DNA of 59,892 bases from JBHIKY01 sp042139015 (GCF_042139015.1 NZ_JBHIKY010000024.1:1-59892); one strand, 5' to 3'. Positions 34,243 to 43,168 are shown, counted from the first letter of the stretch. A program made the numbers and translations. The notes: generated by a model from the letters alone, not told the origin.

Positions 34243-34578
34243 ATGATTGGAGATCGAATTGTGCGGTATCGGATGGAAAAAGATATTTCAGCAGCAGAGC
34301 TTGCGAAAAAAGCCGGCATCCCTGAAACATATATGCGTGATGTTGAACAGAACATTTATAAATTTCCATCAGTACAATACATAGAGAAAATTTCCTCAGT
34401 GCTAAATATTCCTTTGCATTACCTGATTGAGCCATCCCAGGGCGAGGATGATGGAGCCGATCTGGATGAAGAATGGAGGGAAGTTGTTGAAGAAGCAATG
34501 GACTCTGGTATCTCAAAGGATCGGTTTAAAGAGTTTTTGAAATCGAAGAATAAGAATACAAAACATACTCTTTATTAA
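34243..34578 (+). CDS. sinR: SinR-like transcriptional regulator
   Basis: A 111-residue regulator, the same length as B. subtilis SinR. The N-terminal helix-turn-helix begins MIGDRIVRYRMEKDISAAELAKKAGIPETYMRDVE, then PSVQYIEKISSVLNIPLHYLI. The C-terminal segment LDEEWREVVEEAMDSGISKDRFKEFL is the SinI/SinR interaction domain. SinR represses biofilm matrix genes and affects motility and protease production in B. subtilis. No sinI is adjacent, so antagonism must come from elsewhere or be absent. GGGAGGAGGATACAAC precedes the ATG. Confidence 0.88.
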   Translation: MIGDRIVRYRMEKDISAAELAKKAGIPETYMRDVEQNIYKFPSVQYIEKISSVLNIPLHYLIEPSQGEDDGADLDEEWREVVEEAMDSGISKDRFKEFLKSKNKNTKHTLY

Positions 34579-34654
34579 TAACGCGTGTGGTTGGTTTTCT
34601 GCATAAACATGAATGATGTATTGACCAGTGATGAAACACTTAATTCAGATAAAT

Positions 34655-34696
34655 GAAAACGGAGCAGAGGAACTGGATTCCTGCTGCTCCGTTTTC
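34655..34696 (+). terminator. Terminator after sinR
   Basis: GAAAACGGAGCAG (34655-34667) and CTGCTCCGTTTTC (34684-34696) form a perfect 13-bp stem. The T run is inside the stem's 3' arm, as in many Bacillus terminators. Confidence 0.75.
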
Positions 34697-34724
34697 GTAT
34701 ACCCAATGCAAAGCGCGGAAATGA

Positions 34725-34877
34725 ATGTCTTCTAAGAGCGGTCAAGTCATAGAAACCATTTTAACTCGTGAGATTCATTCACATTCCTATTTGATTGCTG
34801 AAAAACACTCTATTAAAGGGAAGACGGATAATTTCCGAGAGGTTACAAAGAATATGGATGTTTTAAGTAGTCTGTAA
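34725..34877 (+). CDS. Possible 50-residue small protein
   Basis: An open frame MSSKSGQVIETILTREIHSH, continuing with a soluble mixed-charge sequence ending NMDVLSSL. No family is recognised and the ribosome site is weak (GCGGAAATGA). It lies between the sinR terminator and the wrbA promoter. The amino-acid composition is protein-like, but it may be a fragment or chance. Confidence 0.3.
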   Translation: MSSKSGQVIETILTREIHSHSYLIAEKHSIKGKTDNFREVTKNMDVLSSL

Positions 34878-34904
34878 AAAGGTAAGAAAAGTATTGTAAC
34901 TTAC

Positions 34905-34955
34905 TTGACGAACATCAATAATTATTTTATATTAGATTACATAAAGTAACCTAAT
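34905..34955 (+). promoter_or_regulatory. wrbA promoter with inverted-repeat operator
   Basis: TTGACG (34905-34910) and TATATT (34928-34933) are 17 bp apart. ATTAGATTAC (34931-34940) and GTAACCTAAT (34946-34955) form an inverted repeat with one mismatch, at and just after -10. The inner TTAC-N5-GTAA resembles sites of MarR/DUF24 quinone-sensing repressors (YodB, CatR); this assignment is inference. Confidence 0.55.
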
Positions 34956-35017
34956 ATATAAAAAGTGACCAGGTGAGAAAAGTAGTATTCTTATCAGGAA
35001 GAAAAGGAGCACCTCAC

Positions 35018-35683
35018 ATGGCTGGCTTTTTTCAAAAATTATTTGGCGGAAGGGGAAATGATAATATGGCAAACGTGAAAGTAACAATTTTGTATTACAG
35101 TTCAACAGGCACAAACTATCAGATGGCGCAGTGGGCAGCAGAAGGCGTGAAGACAGCTGGAGGGGAACCAAAGATTGTCCGCGCTCCAGAACTTGCACCA
35201 GAAGAAGCAATCGCTCAAAATCCTGCATGGAAAAAGCACTACGATGAAACAAAGGATATCGTACCTGAAGTTACAATGGATGATCTTGATGAAGCAGATG
35301 CAATCTTATTCAGCATCCCGACACGTTTTGGAAACGTGCCTGCGCAGATTAAGCAGGTGATGGACCAGGCCGGCGGTCTTTGGGCGCAGGGCAAGCTTAT
35401 GAATAAAGTCGTAAGTGCGATGTCTTCTGCGCAAAACCCTCATGGAGGACAGGAGCAGACCATTACGAATCTATACACCTCAGCATTCCATTGGGGATGT
35501 ATTGTCGCAGCACCCGGCTACTCTGATCCAGTTACTTTCGGTGCAGGCGGTAACCCGTACGGCACAAGTGTTACGGTGGACCAGGACGGTAATATGAAGG
35601 AAGATGTAGAAGCGGCTGTGAAGCATCAAGCAAAGCGTACAGCAGAAATTGCAGGCTGGGTAAAGCAGGGCCAGCAACAATAA
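35018..35683 (+). CDS. wrbA: NAD(P)H:quinone oxidoreductase, WrbA type
   Basis: A flavodoxin-like FMN enzyme of about 221 residues that reduces quinones by two electrons. The FMN loop VTILYYSSTGTNYQMAQWA, SIPTRFGNVPAQIKQVMDQAGGLWA and GYSDPVTFGAGGNPYGTSVT are diagnostic. ATG 35018 is favoured by AAAGGAG (35004-35010) and gives a short amphipathic extension (AGFFQKLFGGRG); ATG 35066 would give the classical N-terminus. It is monocistronic, with its own promoter and terminator. Confidence 0.88.
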   Translation: MAGFFQKLFGGRGNDNMANVKVTILYYSSTGTNYQMAQWAAEGVKTAGGEPKIVRAPELAPEEAIAQNPAWKKHYDETKDIVPEVTMDDLDEADAILFSIPTRFGNVPAQIKQVMDQAGGLWAQGKLMNKVVSAMSSAQNPHGGQEQTITNLYTSAFHWGCIVAAPGYSDPVTFGAGGNPYGTSVTVDQDGNMKEDVEAAVKHQAKRTAEIAGWVKQGQQQ

Positions 35684-35730
35684 TAAATAATTGAGAAGAG
35701 GCTGGAAGACAACGGTCTCTAAAGTGTAAA

Positions 35731-35770
35731 AAGCGCTTCCGATTATCAAACATGATAGTCGGGAGCGTTT
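35731..35770 (+). terminator. Terminator after wrbA
   Basis: AAGCGCTTCCGATTATCA and TGATAGTCGGGAGCGTTT (35731-35770) form a long, nearly complete stem with a 4-base loop, followed by CGTTT. Confidence 0.65.
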
Positions 35771-35825
35771 CGTTTAATAGGAACCGGCAGAATCTTCGGA
35801 CGATCTGCATACGGACAGGAGGTAG

Positions 35826-36031
35826 GTGATACGCGCCCCCTTTTGCATGGTAAAAATGCAGTCGACAAGTCCTTCGCTTTCCGTGGGCAGCGCTTCAGCT
35901 AACCGGGCGAAACCCGCGCCCGGCGGATCTTCAGCCGCTGCTCTTCCCACTGGAGTCTTCGGACTTGTCCCCTGCTATCTTCTATTTAAGATACTACTTA
36001 TTCTATAAAAAGTGGCTTTTGCTACAGCCCC
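35826..36031. mobile_element. MITE-like repeat, copy B (inverted relative to copy A)
   Basis: The stretch matches the reverse complement of 387-616 over about 200 bp with scattered substitutions. It shares GCATGGTAAAAA, GACAAGTCCTTCGCTTTCCG, the CGGGCGAAACCC core and the end GGCTTTTGCTACAGCCCC. That right end abuts the mtlD stop codon (36032-36034), and the left terminal repeat is degraded. It contains no gene. Confidence 0.6.
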
Positions 36032-37168
36032 TTAAACATATTTCTTAACAAGTGAAGTTAATTCGTGGTCTTCCTTAAGACTGGAATATTTGCAGAACGC
36101 CTCAGCGGCACTATGCTTATGAATATATTCCTGCAGCTCTGCAGCTTCCTCGTCAGAAGCAGATCGAAATTGAAGGAGAGCTGCGATCGTTTCTGCCAGC
36201 GCTTCTGGTACACGGCCGCGCTCCAATAATTCCAGAGAAGGCTTGACGAGACGATCTTTTGGGCCGAGCTTGCGAATCGGTCCACGCCCCACTCTTGTGA
36301 CCGGGTCAGCTAAATAAGGGTTCTGAAATCTGCTGTTAATTTTGTGGTGGTAGGTTTCCATTTCAGAAGAGGAGAAACCGTACTTCTCTTGAAGAAGCAG
36401 GCCGGTTTCCTGCAGAGTCTGAACATATTTCTTCTGAACAGCCGTGTGTTCAAACGCTTCCTTTGTTGTTGCACATCCATGCACAAAGCCATGATAAGCC
36501 AGAGCTGCATGTCCGGTGTTTACGGTAAAAAGCTTACGTTCAATAAATGGCTCCAGCTCTTCAACAAACGTAATATCTTTTATCGCAGGTGCCGTTCCGA
36601 TCCAATTTTTTGTTTCCACTACCCATTCGAAAAAAGGTTCTACAGTCACGTCAAGCCCACTTCCAGCAGCCTGGTCGGGTACAATCCGGTCTACTGCTGC
36701 ATTGGCAAATCCAGCAATTTCGTCTAACGAAATGAAATCGGCGCTGCTCAAATGTTTACTTACATGCTGCTTTAAGGCATCTGTGCCTCCGACCATATTT
36801 TCACACGCTATAATGTGTACTGGCTTGGTTTTTCCACTATTAATGCGGTGGAGTAGGCCTTTAGCAATAGCTGGAGCAATATGAGGAAGTACGGCGGGAC
36901 CGACTGCTGTCGTAATAAGATCTGCTTCCTCTATCAGCTGCAGCAGCTTCTCTTCCTCCAGTATGCTGTGGATGGCTTTCACTCCATTCACACTCATGGA
37001 TTGTCCATTCTCATCTGCTAGACGGACATGGTAGCTCCGGTGGTGTTTCAGCTCATCTATCAAGGGTTCATTTACGTCAGCGAACCAAAGGCGGTAACCA
37101 GCTTTGTTTAAGATCTGCCCAACGAAGCCTCTGCCGATGTTGCCTGCTCCTATTTGCAGTGCGAGCAT
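36032..37168 (-). CDS. mtlD: Mannitol-1-phosphate 5-dehydrogenase
   Basis: A 378-residue polyol-specific long-chain dehydrogenase that oxidises mannitol 1-phosphate to fructose 6-phosphate with NAD. The N-terminal Rossmann motif IGAGNIGRGFVG is at 6-17, and KLFTVNTGHAALAYHG carries the catalytic Lys and His region. It starts one base after mtlF and ends at the MITE copy, so the repeat now provides the 3' flank of the mtl transcript. Confidence 0.93.
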   Translation of the reverse strand: MLALQIGAGNIGRGFVGQILNKAGYRLWFADVNEPLIDELKHHRSYHVRLADENGQSMSVNGVKAIHSILEEEKLLQLIEEADLITTAVGPAVLPHIAPAIAKGLLHRINSGKTKPVHIIACENMVGGTDALKQHVSKHLSSADFISLDEIAGFANAAVDRIVPDQAAGSGLDVTVEPFFEWVVETKNWIGTAPAIKDITFVEELEPFIERKLFTVNTGHAALAYHGFVHGCATTKEAFEHTAVQKKYVQTLQETGLLLQEKYGFSSSEMETYHHKINSRFQNPYLADPVTRVGRGPIRKLGPKDRLVKPSLELLERGRVPEALAETIAALLQFRSASDEEAAELQEYIHKHSAAEAFCKYSSLKEDHELTSLVKKYV

Positions 37169-37169
37169 C

Positions 37170-37607
37170 TTAATTGACCTCGCTGAATTGGTCTAACAGT
37201 TCCTCGGCGCTTCCAGCGTCAATCATTTTTTGAATGTTTTCTTCCTCGGAGCAAACGATGGCGATTTTTGAAAGTATTTCAAGGTGCTCGTCTCCTTTTC
37301 CAGCAATGCCGATAAGAATTTTTACAATTCTACCGTCTCCAAAATCTACTCCATCAGGGACCTGAATAATTGAAATGCCGGATTCCTGGATAAGAGCCTT
37401 AGAATCCTCAGTTCCGTGAGGTATCGCCACAAAATTTCCCATATAGGTCGAGGTGATTTTTTCCCTCTCCAGCATGGAATCAATGTAGCTGGAATCTACA
37501 TAGCCCTGCTCTACTAGAATATTTCCTGTTTTTTTAATTGCTTCTTCTTTTGTTGCAATAGTCTCTTTTAGCTTCACGTTCTCTTTCTGCAGTACTTCTT
37601 TACTCAT
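37170..37607 (-). CDS. mtlF: Mannitol PTS enzyme IIA
   Basis: A 145-residue cytosolic phosphocarrier. The phosphorylated His is H64 in VAIPHGTEDSK, and GDGRIVKILIGIAGKGDEHLEIL is family-typical. It passes phosphate from HPr to the IIB domain of MtlA. GGAGTGGAGAAAC precedes the ATG, 13 bp after mtlR. Confidence 0.93.
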   Translation of the reverse strand: MSKEVLQKENVKLKETIATKEEAIKKTGNILVEQGYVDSSYIDSMLEREKITSTYMGNFVAIPHGTEDSKALIQESGISIIQVPDGVDFGDGRIVKILIGIAGKGDEHLEILSKIAIVCSEEENIQKMIDAGSAEELLDQFSEVN

Positions 37608-37620
37608 GTTTCTCCACTCC

Positions 37621-39720
37621 TTAAGTTGAGGAAATTTTATTTTTCAGCCATTGATGAAAGGCTGATGCCATATGCCGCCGGATACTCTCCTGTCCGGCAT
37701 ATGTGAAATGTTTGATGGAATAGTCATTTTCAATCAATTGACTGCTGACAGCACTTAAAATTTCATAAAGCTCCTGTACTTCTTTCTCCGGAGCAAGCAG
37801 CACAAGGAGTCTTGAAACTTCTATCTGGGAGCCATCCATTGCTTGCAGCGACTGTGGTTCAGGTAGTTCCCATAAGGTAAATGAAGGCTGTCTGACATAT
37901 GGGCTTCGTGTATGAAACAAGGCAAGATGGGATCCTGGTATGCCAACACCAGATGACTCATGTCTGTCCCACATCTTTTCGGCTACAGCCGACCCATCCT
38001 GCAGCTTTCCGTTTTTCTCGAGCTGCAGGCATGCCTGCTTTAATCCGCTTCTCACCTGTGAGGTCTCCTGAATATTGCCGAGTCTCAAATGCTTTAATAA
38101 CTCGTTGATAAAACGGGAATACCGTTCTATTTTAGTTATTTGATGAAACGGATCCGCCGGCGGCCTGCTGTGCTGTTTCTCCGTGTAAGTCTGCTGCTGT
38201 TTTGTCTTATTAATTCTTTCAATATAGGATCGAATGTTTTCAATATCATCTTCACTTAGAAATGGATTGACGACGATATGAGGCTCATTCCCGGAAAGGG
38301 GGAGGGTAGAGATAATAAGGTCAAACCCTTTTGACCGTTCTTCCTCAATTTCCATCATCGAGATATTTTTCAGCTCGGCCAATTCTGGAATTTCCCGTTC
38401 TATCCGGGTCAGCAGCATTTTCGATGACCCGATACCACTTGAGCAGACGACGAGTGCTTTTATAGTCTGCTGCTGGCGGGAACGTTCTAGTGCAGCCCCA
38501 AAGTGAAGAGCAAGGAATCCAATTTCTGCTTCTGGAATCATGATTTCACCAAATGCTTTTCCCGCTGCCTTCTCCACAATTTTGAACAAATCGGGATAAT
38601 CCCGTTTAATTTCCTGAAGGAGCGGGTTGTGAATTTTCATGTTTTCCTGGAGCCGGTACAAGGTCGGTTCGAGATGGGAAACGAGTCCTTCATATAGGGA
38701 TCCTTCTCCTGTTAAAAAAACACCTGTTTCTTCCTGTATATACCTCATTAGCTTCTTTGCATAAACCGCAGCGGGCAGATTATTGGTATCAAGGATAAAT
38801 TCTTGATCCTGCCTGAGCTTTGCCCCGCGTAAATGCATTGTAATATAACCGGTTTCCGCCTTAGGGATTATAATTTGAAACACCTGTTCAAGACGCGACG
38901 TTATTTTCCCGGCGAGGGTAAATTCCTTTGTCATTTCCAGGGAATTTAGAAACTCAGGGTTCATGTCAATATTCTGTCCCTGTTCTATTCGTTCGACAGC
39001 AAGCGTCAGATGAACCACAAGACCGATGTAGGCACTGTCAGCAAATGAGTACGGAAGCTCTTCGCTTAGGAGGGATAGTGCCTCTTCAACGGCTGACCAT
39101 TTATCCTCTTCCACCATACCGAGCAGACGATTCGAAATTTCCCCTTTTTCCTGGTCCCGCTTATCGTCAATATTCTTGCGAATCATAGAGAAAAAATCTT
39201 CTTCTCTGAAATTTTCTGCAATAACACTGCTCATTGCCCTCCGCTTGGCAGTCTCGCTTCCTTCGAGTTGAACACCGGAACCGCGTCTCCTGGTTAATGT
39301 CAATTCAAAAAATGACAGCCAATCCTCGAGCCGGTCCAGATCATGACTAATTGTCGCAGCTGTAACCTTCAAATCGATTGCAAGTGCGGTCAGCTTAATT
39401 GGTTCCTTCGATTCAAGCAGGGTGCATATTTCGAGAATTCGTCTTTCTTCCGCCGTATACTCGGCCGGAGACTGCTGCAGAAGCTGGAGTGACAATTCCT
39501 TCATATTCTCTTTTGTTCCGGTTAAAGAAACGCCTTTGCCTGTGCTTTTTTTTATTGCCAGACCGCGTGAGGTCAAAAAAGAGTCCAGCGCTTTTAAATC
39601 CCGGTGAATCGTGCGCGTGCTCACTTCTAAGTCTCTTGCCATAACAGAGACCGGCACCTCTTCATCCTTTTTCAGAAGAAATTGCAGAAGTGCCCGTTCC
39701 CTCGCAGTAATATAGTCCAT
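37621..39720 (-). CDS. mtlR: PRD-containing transcriptional activator of the mannitol operon
   Basis: A 699-residue BglG/MtlR-type activator. It has an N-terminal helix-turn-helix (VSVMARDLEVSTRTIHRDLKAL, near residue 20-42) and a second DNA-binding region (LTALAIDLKVTAATISHDLDRL). Two PTS regulation domains follow (about 195-400), then a IIB-like domain with a Cys (VVCSSGIGSSKM, near 425) and a C-terminal IIA-like domain with HTRSPYVRQP (near 600). PTS-dependent phosphorylation of the PRD and IIA/IIB sites sets its activity. The location between mtlA and mtlF is as in Geobacillus, not as in B. subtilis. Confidence 0.9.
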   Translation of the reverse strand: MDYITARERALLQFLLKKDEEVPVSVMARDLEVSTRTIHRDLKALDSFLTSRGLAIKKSTGKGVSLTGTKENMKELSLQLLQQSPAEYTAEERRILEICTLLESKEPIKLTALAIDLKVTAATISHDLDRLEDWLSFFELTLTRRRGSGVQLEGSETAKRRAMSSVIAENFREEDFFSMIRKNIDDKRDQEKGEISNRLLGMVEEDKWSAVEEALSLLSEELPYSFADSAYIGLVVHLTLAVERIEQGQNIDMNPEFLNSLEMTKEFTLAGKITSRLEQVFQIIIPKAETGYITMHLRGAKLRQDQEFILDTNNLPAAVYAKKLMRYIQEETGVFLTGEGSLYEGLVSHLEPTLYRLQENMKIHNPLLQEIKRDYPDLFKIVEKAAGKAFGEIMIPEAEIGFLALHFGAALERSRQQQTIKALVVCSSGIGSSKMLLTRIEREIPELAELKNISMMEIEEERSKGFDLIISTLPLSGNEPHIVVNPFLSEDDIENIRSYIERINKTKQQQTYTEKQHSRPPADPFHQITKIERYSRFINELLKHLRLGNIQETSQVRSGLKQACLQLEKNGKLQDGSAVAEKMWDRHESSGVGIPGSHLALFHTRSPYVRQPSFTLWELPEPQSLQAMDGSQIEVSRLLVLLAPEKEVQELYEILSAVSSQLIENDYSIKHFTYAGQESIRRHMASAFHQWLKNKISST

Positions 39721-39747
39721 TATTATCCCTCCTCTAAGGGATGTGAC

Positions 39748-41193
39748 CTATTGCTGTTTCTTTAAGTTTTCCACTATTTCATCGTATTTACTGCTTCCGA
39801 GGAAGTTATCCACGGAGACATGTTCTGCGTCCGGCCGCTTTGCTTCGGCCCTTTCTGTCAAATCCTGATGAGTGATGATAAGATCTGCATCCTCAGGTAT
39901 TTGATTGATCGACGTATTTGTTACGGCAATATCAAGTCCAGCTTTATTAATTTTATTTCTCATTACAGAAGCACCCATCGCACTTGAGCCCATTCCTGCA
40001 TCGCAGGCAAACACAATTTTATTAATTTCTTTCTGTACATCTGTGTCGGAATCCTTTGTTGCAGTATCAGCTGATAAGCTGGAAGCAACTGAACTTTCCT
40101 TCCCTTTCATATCCTGCATTTTTGCCGTGGCACTGCTTAAGTCTTCACTTTCCCCTTTGTTGGCACTGAATTTTAGAATTAATGAAGCGATAGCAAAAGA
40201 AACAAGTGCGGCGATAATTACCCCTCCGAACACTCCTATATAATCAGTGCGCGGGGAGAGCAGTCCGATGGAGATAATGCTTCCAGGCGAAGGCACTCCG
40301 TTCAATCCTACACCGAAAAGGGAGAAGGTGAAAACGCCGCTCATGCCTCCGGCGATAACTGCTAATAATAGCGCCGGTTTCATGAGAATGTACGGGAAAT
40401 AAATTTCATGAATCCCTCCGAAGAAGTGAATTATAACGGCCCCGGGAGCAGAGCTTCTTGAAATTCCTCGTCCAAAAATACAATAAGCCAGCAATACCCC
40501 TAAGCCAGGACCAGGGTTTGATTCTAATAGGAAGAGAATCGATTTTCCATTTGCAGCCAGCTGGTCTGCGCCAATCGGGGTCAGAATTCCATGGTTAATA
40601 GCATTGTTAAGAAACAGCACTTTCGCAGGTTCAATAAAAATACTGGCAAGCGGCAGCAGTCCGGCACTGATAATGACGTCCACCCCTGCAGCAAGTACTG
40701 CTGTAATGCCAGAGACGAACGGCCCAATTCCGAGAAGGCCGATTAAAGCTAAACCACCGCCGAGAATACCCGCCGAAAAGTTATTTACGAGCATTTCAAA
40801 GCCCTGACGAATTTTTCCTTCAACTGCCCTGTCAAACTGTTTAATCAGATAGCCACCGAGAGGTCCCATAATCATCGCACCGATAAACATGGTGACATCA
40901 GCACCGACGATAACCCCGATGGTAGCGATGGCACCAACGACGCCTCCGCGGGTGTCATGAATAATCTTACCACCAGTATAGCCGATCAAGAGCGGGAGTA
41001 GATACGTAATCATCGGATCGACAAGCTCAGCAAGTCGTTCGTTCGGTATCCACCCGTCCGGTATAAATAACGCAGTAATTAGTCCCCAGGCAATAAATGC
41101 TCCGATATTCGGCATAATCATACCGCTTAAAAAACTTCCAAAGCTTTGAACTCTGGCGCGGATACTGCTTTTTTTCTTTTGTTCTTCACTCAT
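39748..41193 (-). CDS. mtlA: Mannitol PTS enzyme IICB
   Basis: A 481-residue permease: IIC membrane domain (about residues 1-340: MIMPNIGAFIAWGLITALFIP, FFGGIHEIYFPYILMKP), a flexible acidic linker, and IIB with the phosphocysteine in FACDAGMGSSAMGAS near residue 395. It imports mannitol as mannitol 1-phosphate. AAGGAGGAAAAAC precedes the ATG. It is the first gene of mtlARFD. Confidence 0.93.
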   Translation of the reverse strand: MSEEQKKKSSIRARVQSFGSFLSGMIMPNIGAFIAWGLITALFIPDGWIPNERLAELVDPMITYLLPLLIGYTGGKIIHDTRGGVVGAIATIGVIVGADVTMFIGAMIMGPLGGYLIKQFDRAVEGKIRQGFEMLVNNFSAGILGGGLALIGLLGIGPFVSGITAVLAAGVDVIISAGLLPLASIFIEPAKVLFLNNAINHGILTPIGADQLAANGKSILFLLESNPGPGLGVLLAYCIFGRGISRSSAPGAVIIHFFGGIHEIYFPYILMKPALLLAVIAGGMSGVFTFSLFGVGLNGVPSPGSIISIGLLSPRTDYIGVFGGVIIAALVSFAIASLILKFSANKGESEDLSSATAKMQDMKGKESSVASSLSADTATKDSDTDVQKEINKIVFACDAGMGSSAMGASVMRNKINKAGLDIAVTNTSINQIPEDADLIITHQDLTERAEAKRPDAEHVSVDNFLGSSKYDEIVENLKKQQ

Positions 41194-41411
41194 TTGTTTT
41201 TCCTCCTTAGAGTTATTTGCTGTTTGACATTCTGGATTTTGAAACCATTATTAAAAAAATAAAAATGTTTTATCATGATGAGAGCTTATAATTTAATAAT
41301 AAGGGGCTCTCTGCAACACCTCAATAAAAGGAAAACAGGGATTCGTCACATTGAATGTTGACAATATTTAATAAGAGAAGTGAATACAGAAGAAGGCGGG
41401 TTATCGATAAA

Positions 41412-41431
41412 TATTCGAACTTTGTCGAATA
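41412..41431. promoter_or_regulatory. Inverted repeat in the mtlA/CNNM divergent region
   Basis: TATTCGA (41412-41418) and TCGAATA (41425-41431) are a perfect 7-bp inverted repeat in the 337-bp region between divergent genes. It resembles a degenerate LexA-type box (CGAAC-N4-TCG) but lacks the full consensus. TTGACA occurs at 41364-41369. No further element and no recognisable MtlR or cre site was found in this gap. Confidence 0.35.
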
Positions 41432-41478
41432 AACAGAGCAGACTTTTGTTAAAACTGTTTCTGTGTATAAAAATAAGG

Positions 41479-41484
41479 TATAAT
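41479..41484 (+). promoter_or_regulatory. -10 box of the CNNM-type gene
   Basis: TATAAT lies 47 bp upstream of the start codon. The -35 region (TGTTTC at 17-bp spacing) is poor, and TG is absent before -10, so an activator may be needed. Confidence 0.4.
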
Positions 41485-41530
41485 GATTTCTTAGAAATAA
41501 ATTTAACTCGACAATGGAGGAAATACATTC

Positions 41531-42775
41531 ATGCTTGTTGCAATAGTTGCCTTATTGTTTGTTTCTTTCTTTTTATCCGGAAGTGAAACTGCACTGACGG
41601 CTGTGAATAAAATGAAAGTACGATCAGCCGCGGAAAATGGGGACAAACCATCGAAGAAACTGTTGAAAATGGTTTCCAAGCCGGACGAGCTTATTACCGC
41701 TATTCTAATAGGAAACAATATTTCCAATATTGCTCTGCCGACGATCGTGACCATTGTAGCTATTGATTACGGTGTGAATGTAGGGCTGGCAACAGCCGTT
41801 TTGACTCTGACGATTATCATTTTTGCTGAGGTGCTGCCAAAATCAGTGGCTGCCACCTTCGCCGAAAAAATTGCATACATAGTTGCTCCGGTCATCCGCT
41901 TGGTCATGTTCATTTTTAAACCGCTTACGTATTTACTAAATATTTTTACAGGAGTGGTTATTCGGGTGATTTCTAAAGGGGAGAAGGTACAAGCTTCTTT
42001 TTCTAAAGAAGAATTAAAAACTATGGTCGACATTGCGACGCATGAAGGTACCTTTGATGATGAGGAAACGCAGCGAATTAAAGGCGTTATTGATTTCTAC
42101 AGCAAGGATGTGCGCGACGCATTGAAAACCCCGCGTATCGAAATTGTCGGCATTCCAGAGGAAAGTACACTCGATGAAGCGCGCGAGATCATTTTAAACA
42201 ACAACCATACACGTTACCCGGTTTACCGAGAAGACATGGACCACATCGTCGGCGTATTCCATTCTAAGCTGCTGCTGCAATGGGCGAACGAACCGGGAAC
42301 CACTCTCGACGATTTTACCGACAATAATCCTTTATTTATAGTTGAAACGACGTCCATCGAGAAGGTATTTAAAATGATGCTCAAGGAAAAGAAGCACCTT
42401 GCCATCGTTATGGATGAATATGGCGGTACCAACGGCATTATCAGCCATGAAGATATCATCGAAGCAATGATCGGGCAGGAGATTGCAGATGAAACCGATG
42501 AAGATGAAGACGTGCTGATCCGCGAGCTCACATCAGATCATATTATCTGCAACGGGAAGCTTGGAATTCGAAGACTAAATGATGTGTTCCGGACAAAAAT
42601 CCCGGAAGAAGAGGATATTGTGGCAGGATTTCTATATAAGGAAATCGGCCATATCCCGGAAGAAGGGGAAACGCTCGAGCATAACTATTTATTTTTTGAA
42701 GTACTGGAAATGGATGATAATCGTATCGTGGAGGCAAAAATCACGAAGCTTCCTGATGAAGAGGAAGAGGATTAA
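41531..42775 (+). CDS. CNNM/CorC-family membrane transporter (HlyC/CorC type)
   Basis: A 414-residue protein. It has an N-terminal DUF21 membrane domain with three to four spans and LSGSETALTAVNKMKV, then a CBS pair (about 195-315, ILNNNHTRYPVYRE and AIVMDEYGGTNGIISHEDIIEAMIGQEI), and a C-terminal CorC/HlyC domain (LTSDHIICNGKLGIRRLND). Relatives export magnesium or protect against its excess (MpfA/YhdP type in Bacillus and Staphylococcus). The acid-rich C-terminus DEEEED is notable. TGGAGGAAAT precedes the ATG. It is monocistronic with a terminator. Confidence 0.88.
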   Translation: MLVAIVALLFVSFFLSGSETALTAVNKMKVRSAAENGDKPSKKLLKMVSKPDELITAILIGNNISNIALPTIVTIVAIDYGVNVGLATAVLTLTIIIFAEVLPKSVAATFAEKIAYIVAPVIRLVMFIFKPLTYLLNIFTGVVIRVISKGEKVQASFSKEELKTMVDIATHEGTFDDEETQRIKGVIDFYSKDVRDALKTPRIEIVGIPEESTLDEAREIILNNNHTRYPVYREDMDHIVGVFHSKLLLQWANEPGTTLDDFTDNNPLFIVETTSIEKVFKMMLKEKKHLAIVMDEYGGTNGIISHEDIIEAMIGQEIADETDEDEDVLIRELTSDHIICNGKLGIRRLNDVFRTKIPEEEDIVAGFLYKEIGHIPEEGETLEHNYLFFEVLEMDDNRIVEAKITKLPDEEEED

Positions 42776-42789
42776 TATCATTTCAGGAG

Positions 42790-42821
42790 GCACCTGCTGT
42801 TGAGACAGAGGTGCTTTTTTT
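42790..42821 (+). terminator. Terminator after the CNNM-type gene
   Basis: GCACCT (42790-42795) pairs with AGGTGC (42809-42814), followed by seven T residues. Confidence 0.75.
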
Positions 42822-43168
42822 GTGGAGAAAATCAGTATGAGATTCCGTTAATTGCTCGAATCAACCTGTTTTGTTGCCTTTGCCGGACATGAGTTCCGTT
42901 ATCGGTAGAATTGAAAGCCATATTACCATCCATTCAAACGGATTGCGTACCTGAAGTCTGCAAGCCTATCGAATAGAGGGGATTTTGATAGAATAACGAA
43001 TCTCCTGTCTAGTGATTACTGTATTAAGCTTGAAAACAGCCTTCGTAAAGTAGGAAACTGGAAATGATAACTGGTTCATACAATAATAAATAAATATATT
43101 CAAAAATAAAACCAAATTTGTTAAGATAGATTTAAGGGAAAAACAACACAAGGATACAGGAGGTTTTT
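42822..43168. other. Intergenic region upstream of the rhamnose operon
   Basis: No gene is seen in these 347 bp. CCGGACATGAGTTCCGTTATCGG near 42884 resembles half of the palindromic repeat at 295-360. The part next to rhaEW is A+T-rich, and TTGTTAAGATAG near 43118 could hold promoter elements, but no convincing -35/-10 pair was identified. ACAGGAGG at 43156-43163 is the ribosome site of the next gene. Confidence 0.4.

Noticed and set aside
41412..41431. LexA/SOS box upstream of the CNNM-type gene
   Set aside because: The palindrome lacks the full CGAAC-N4-GTTCG consensus and the gene has no SOS link.
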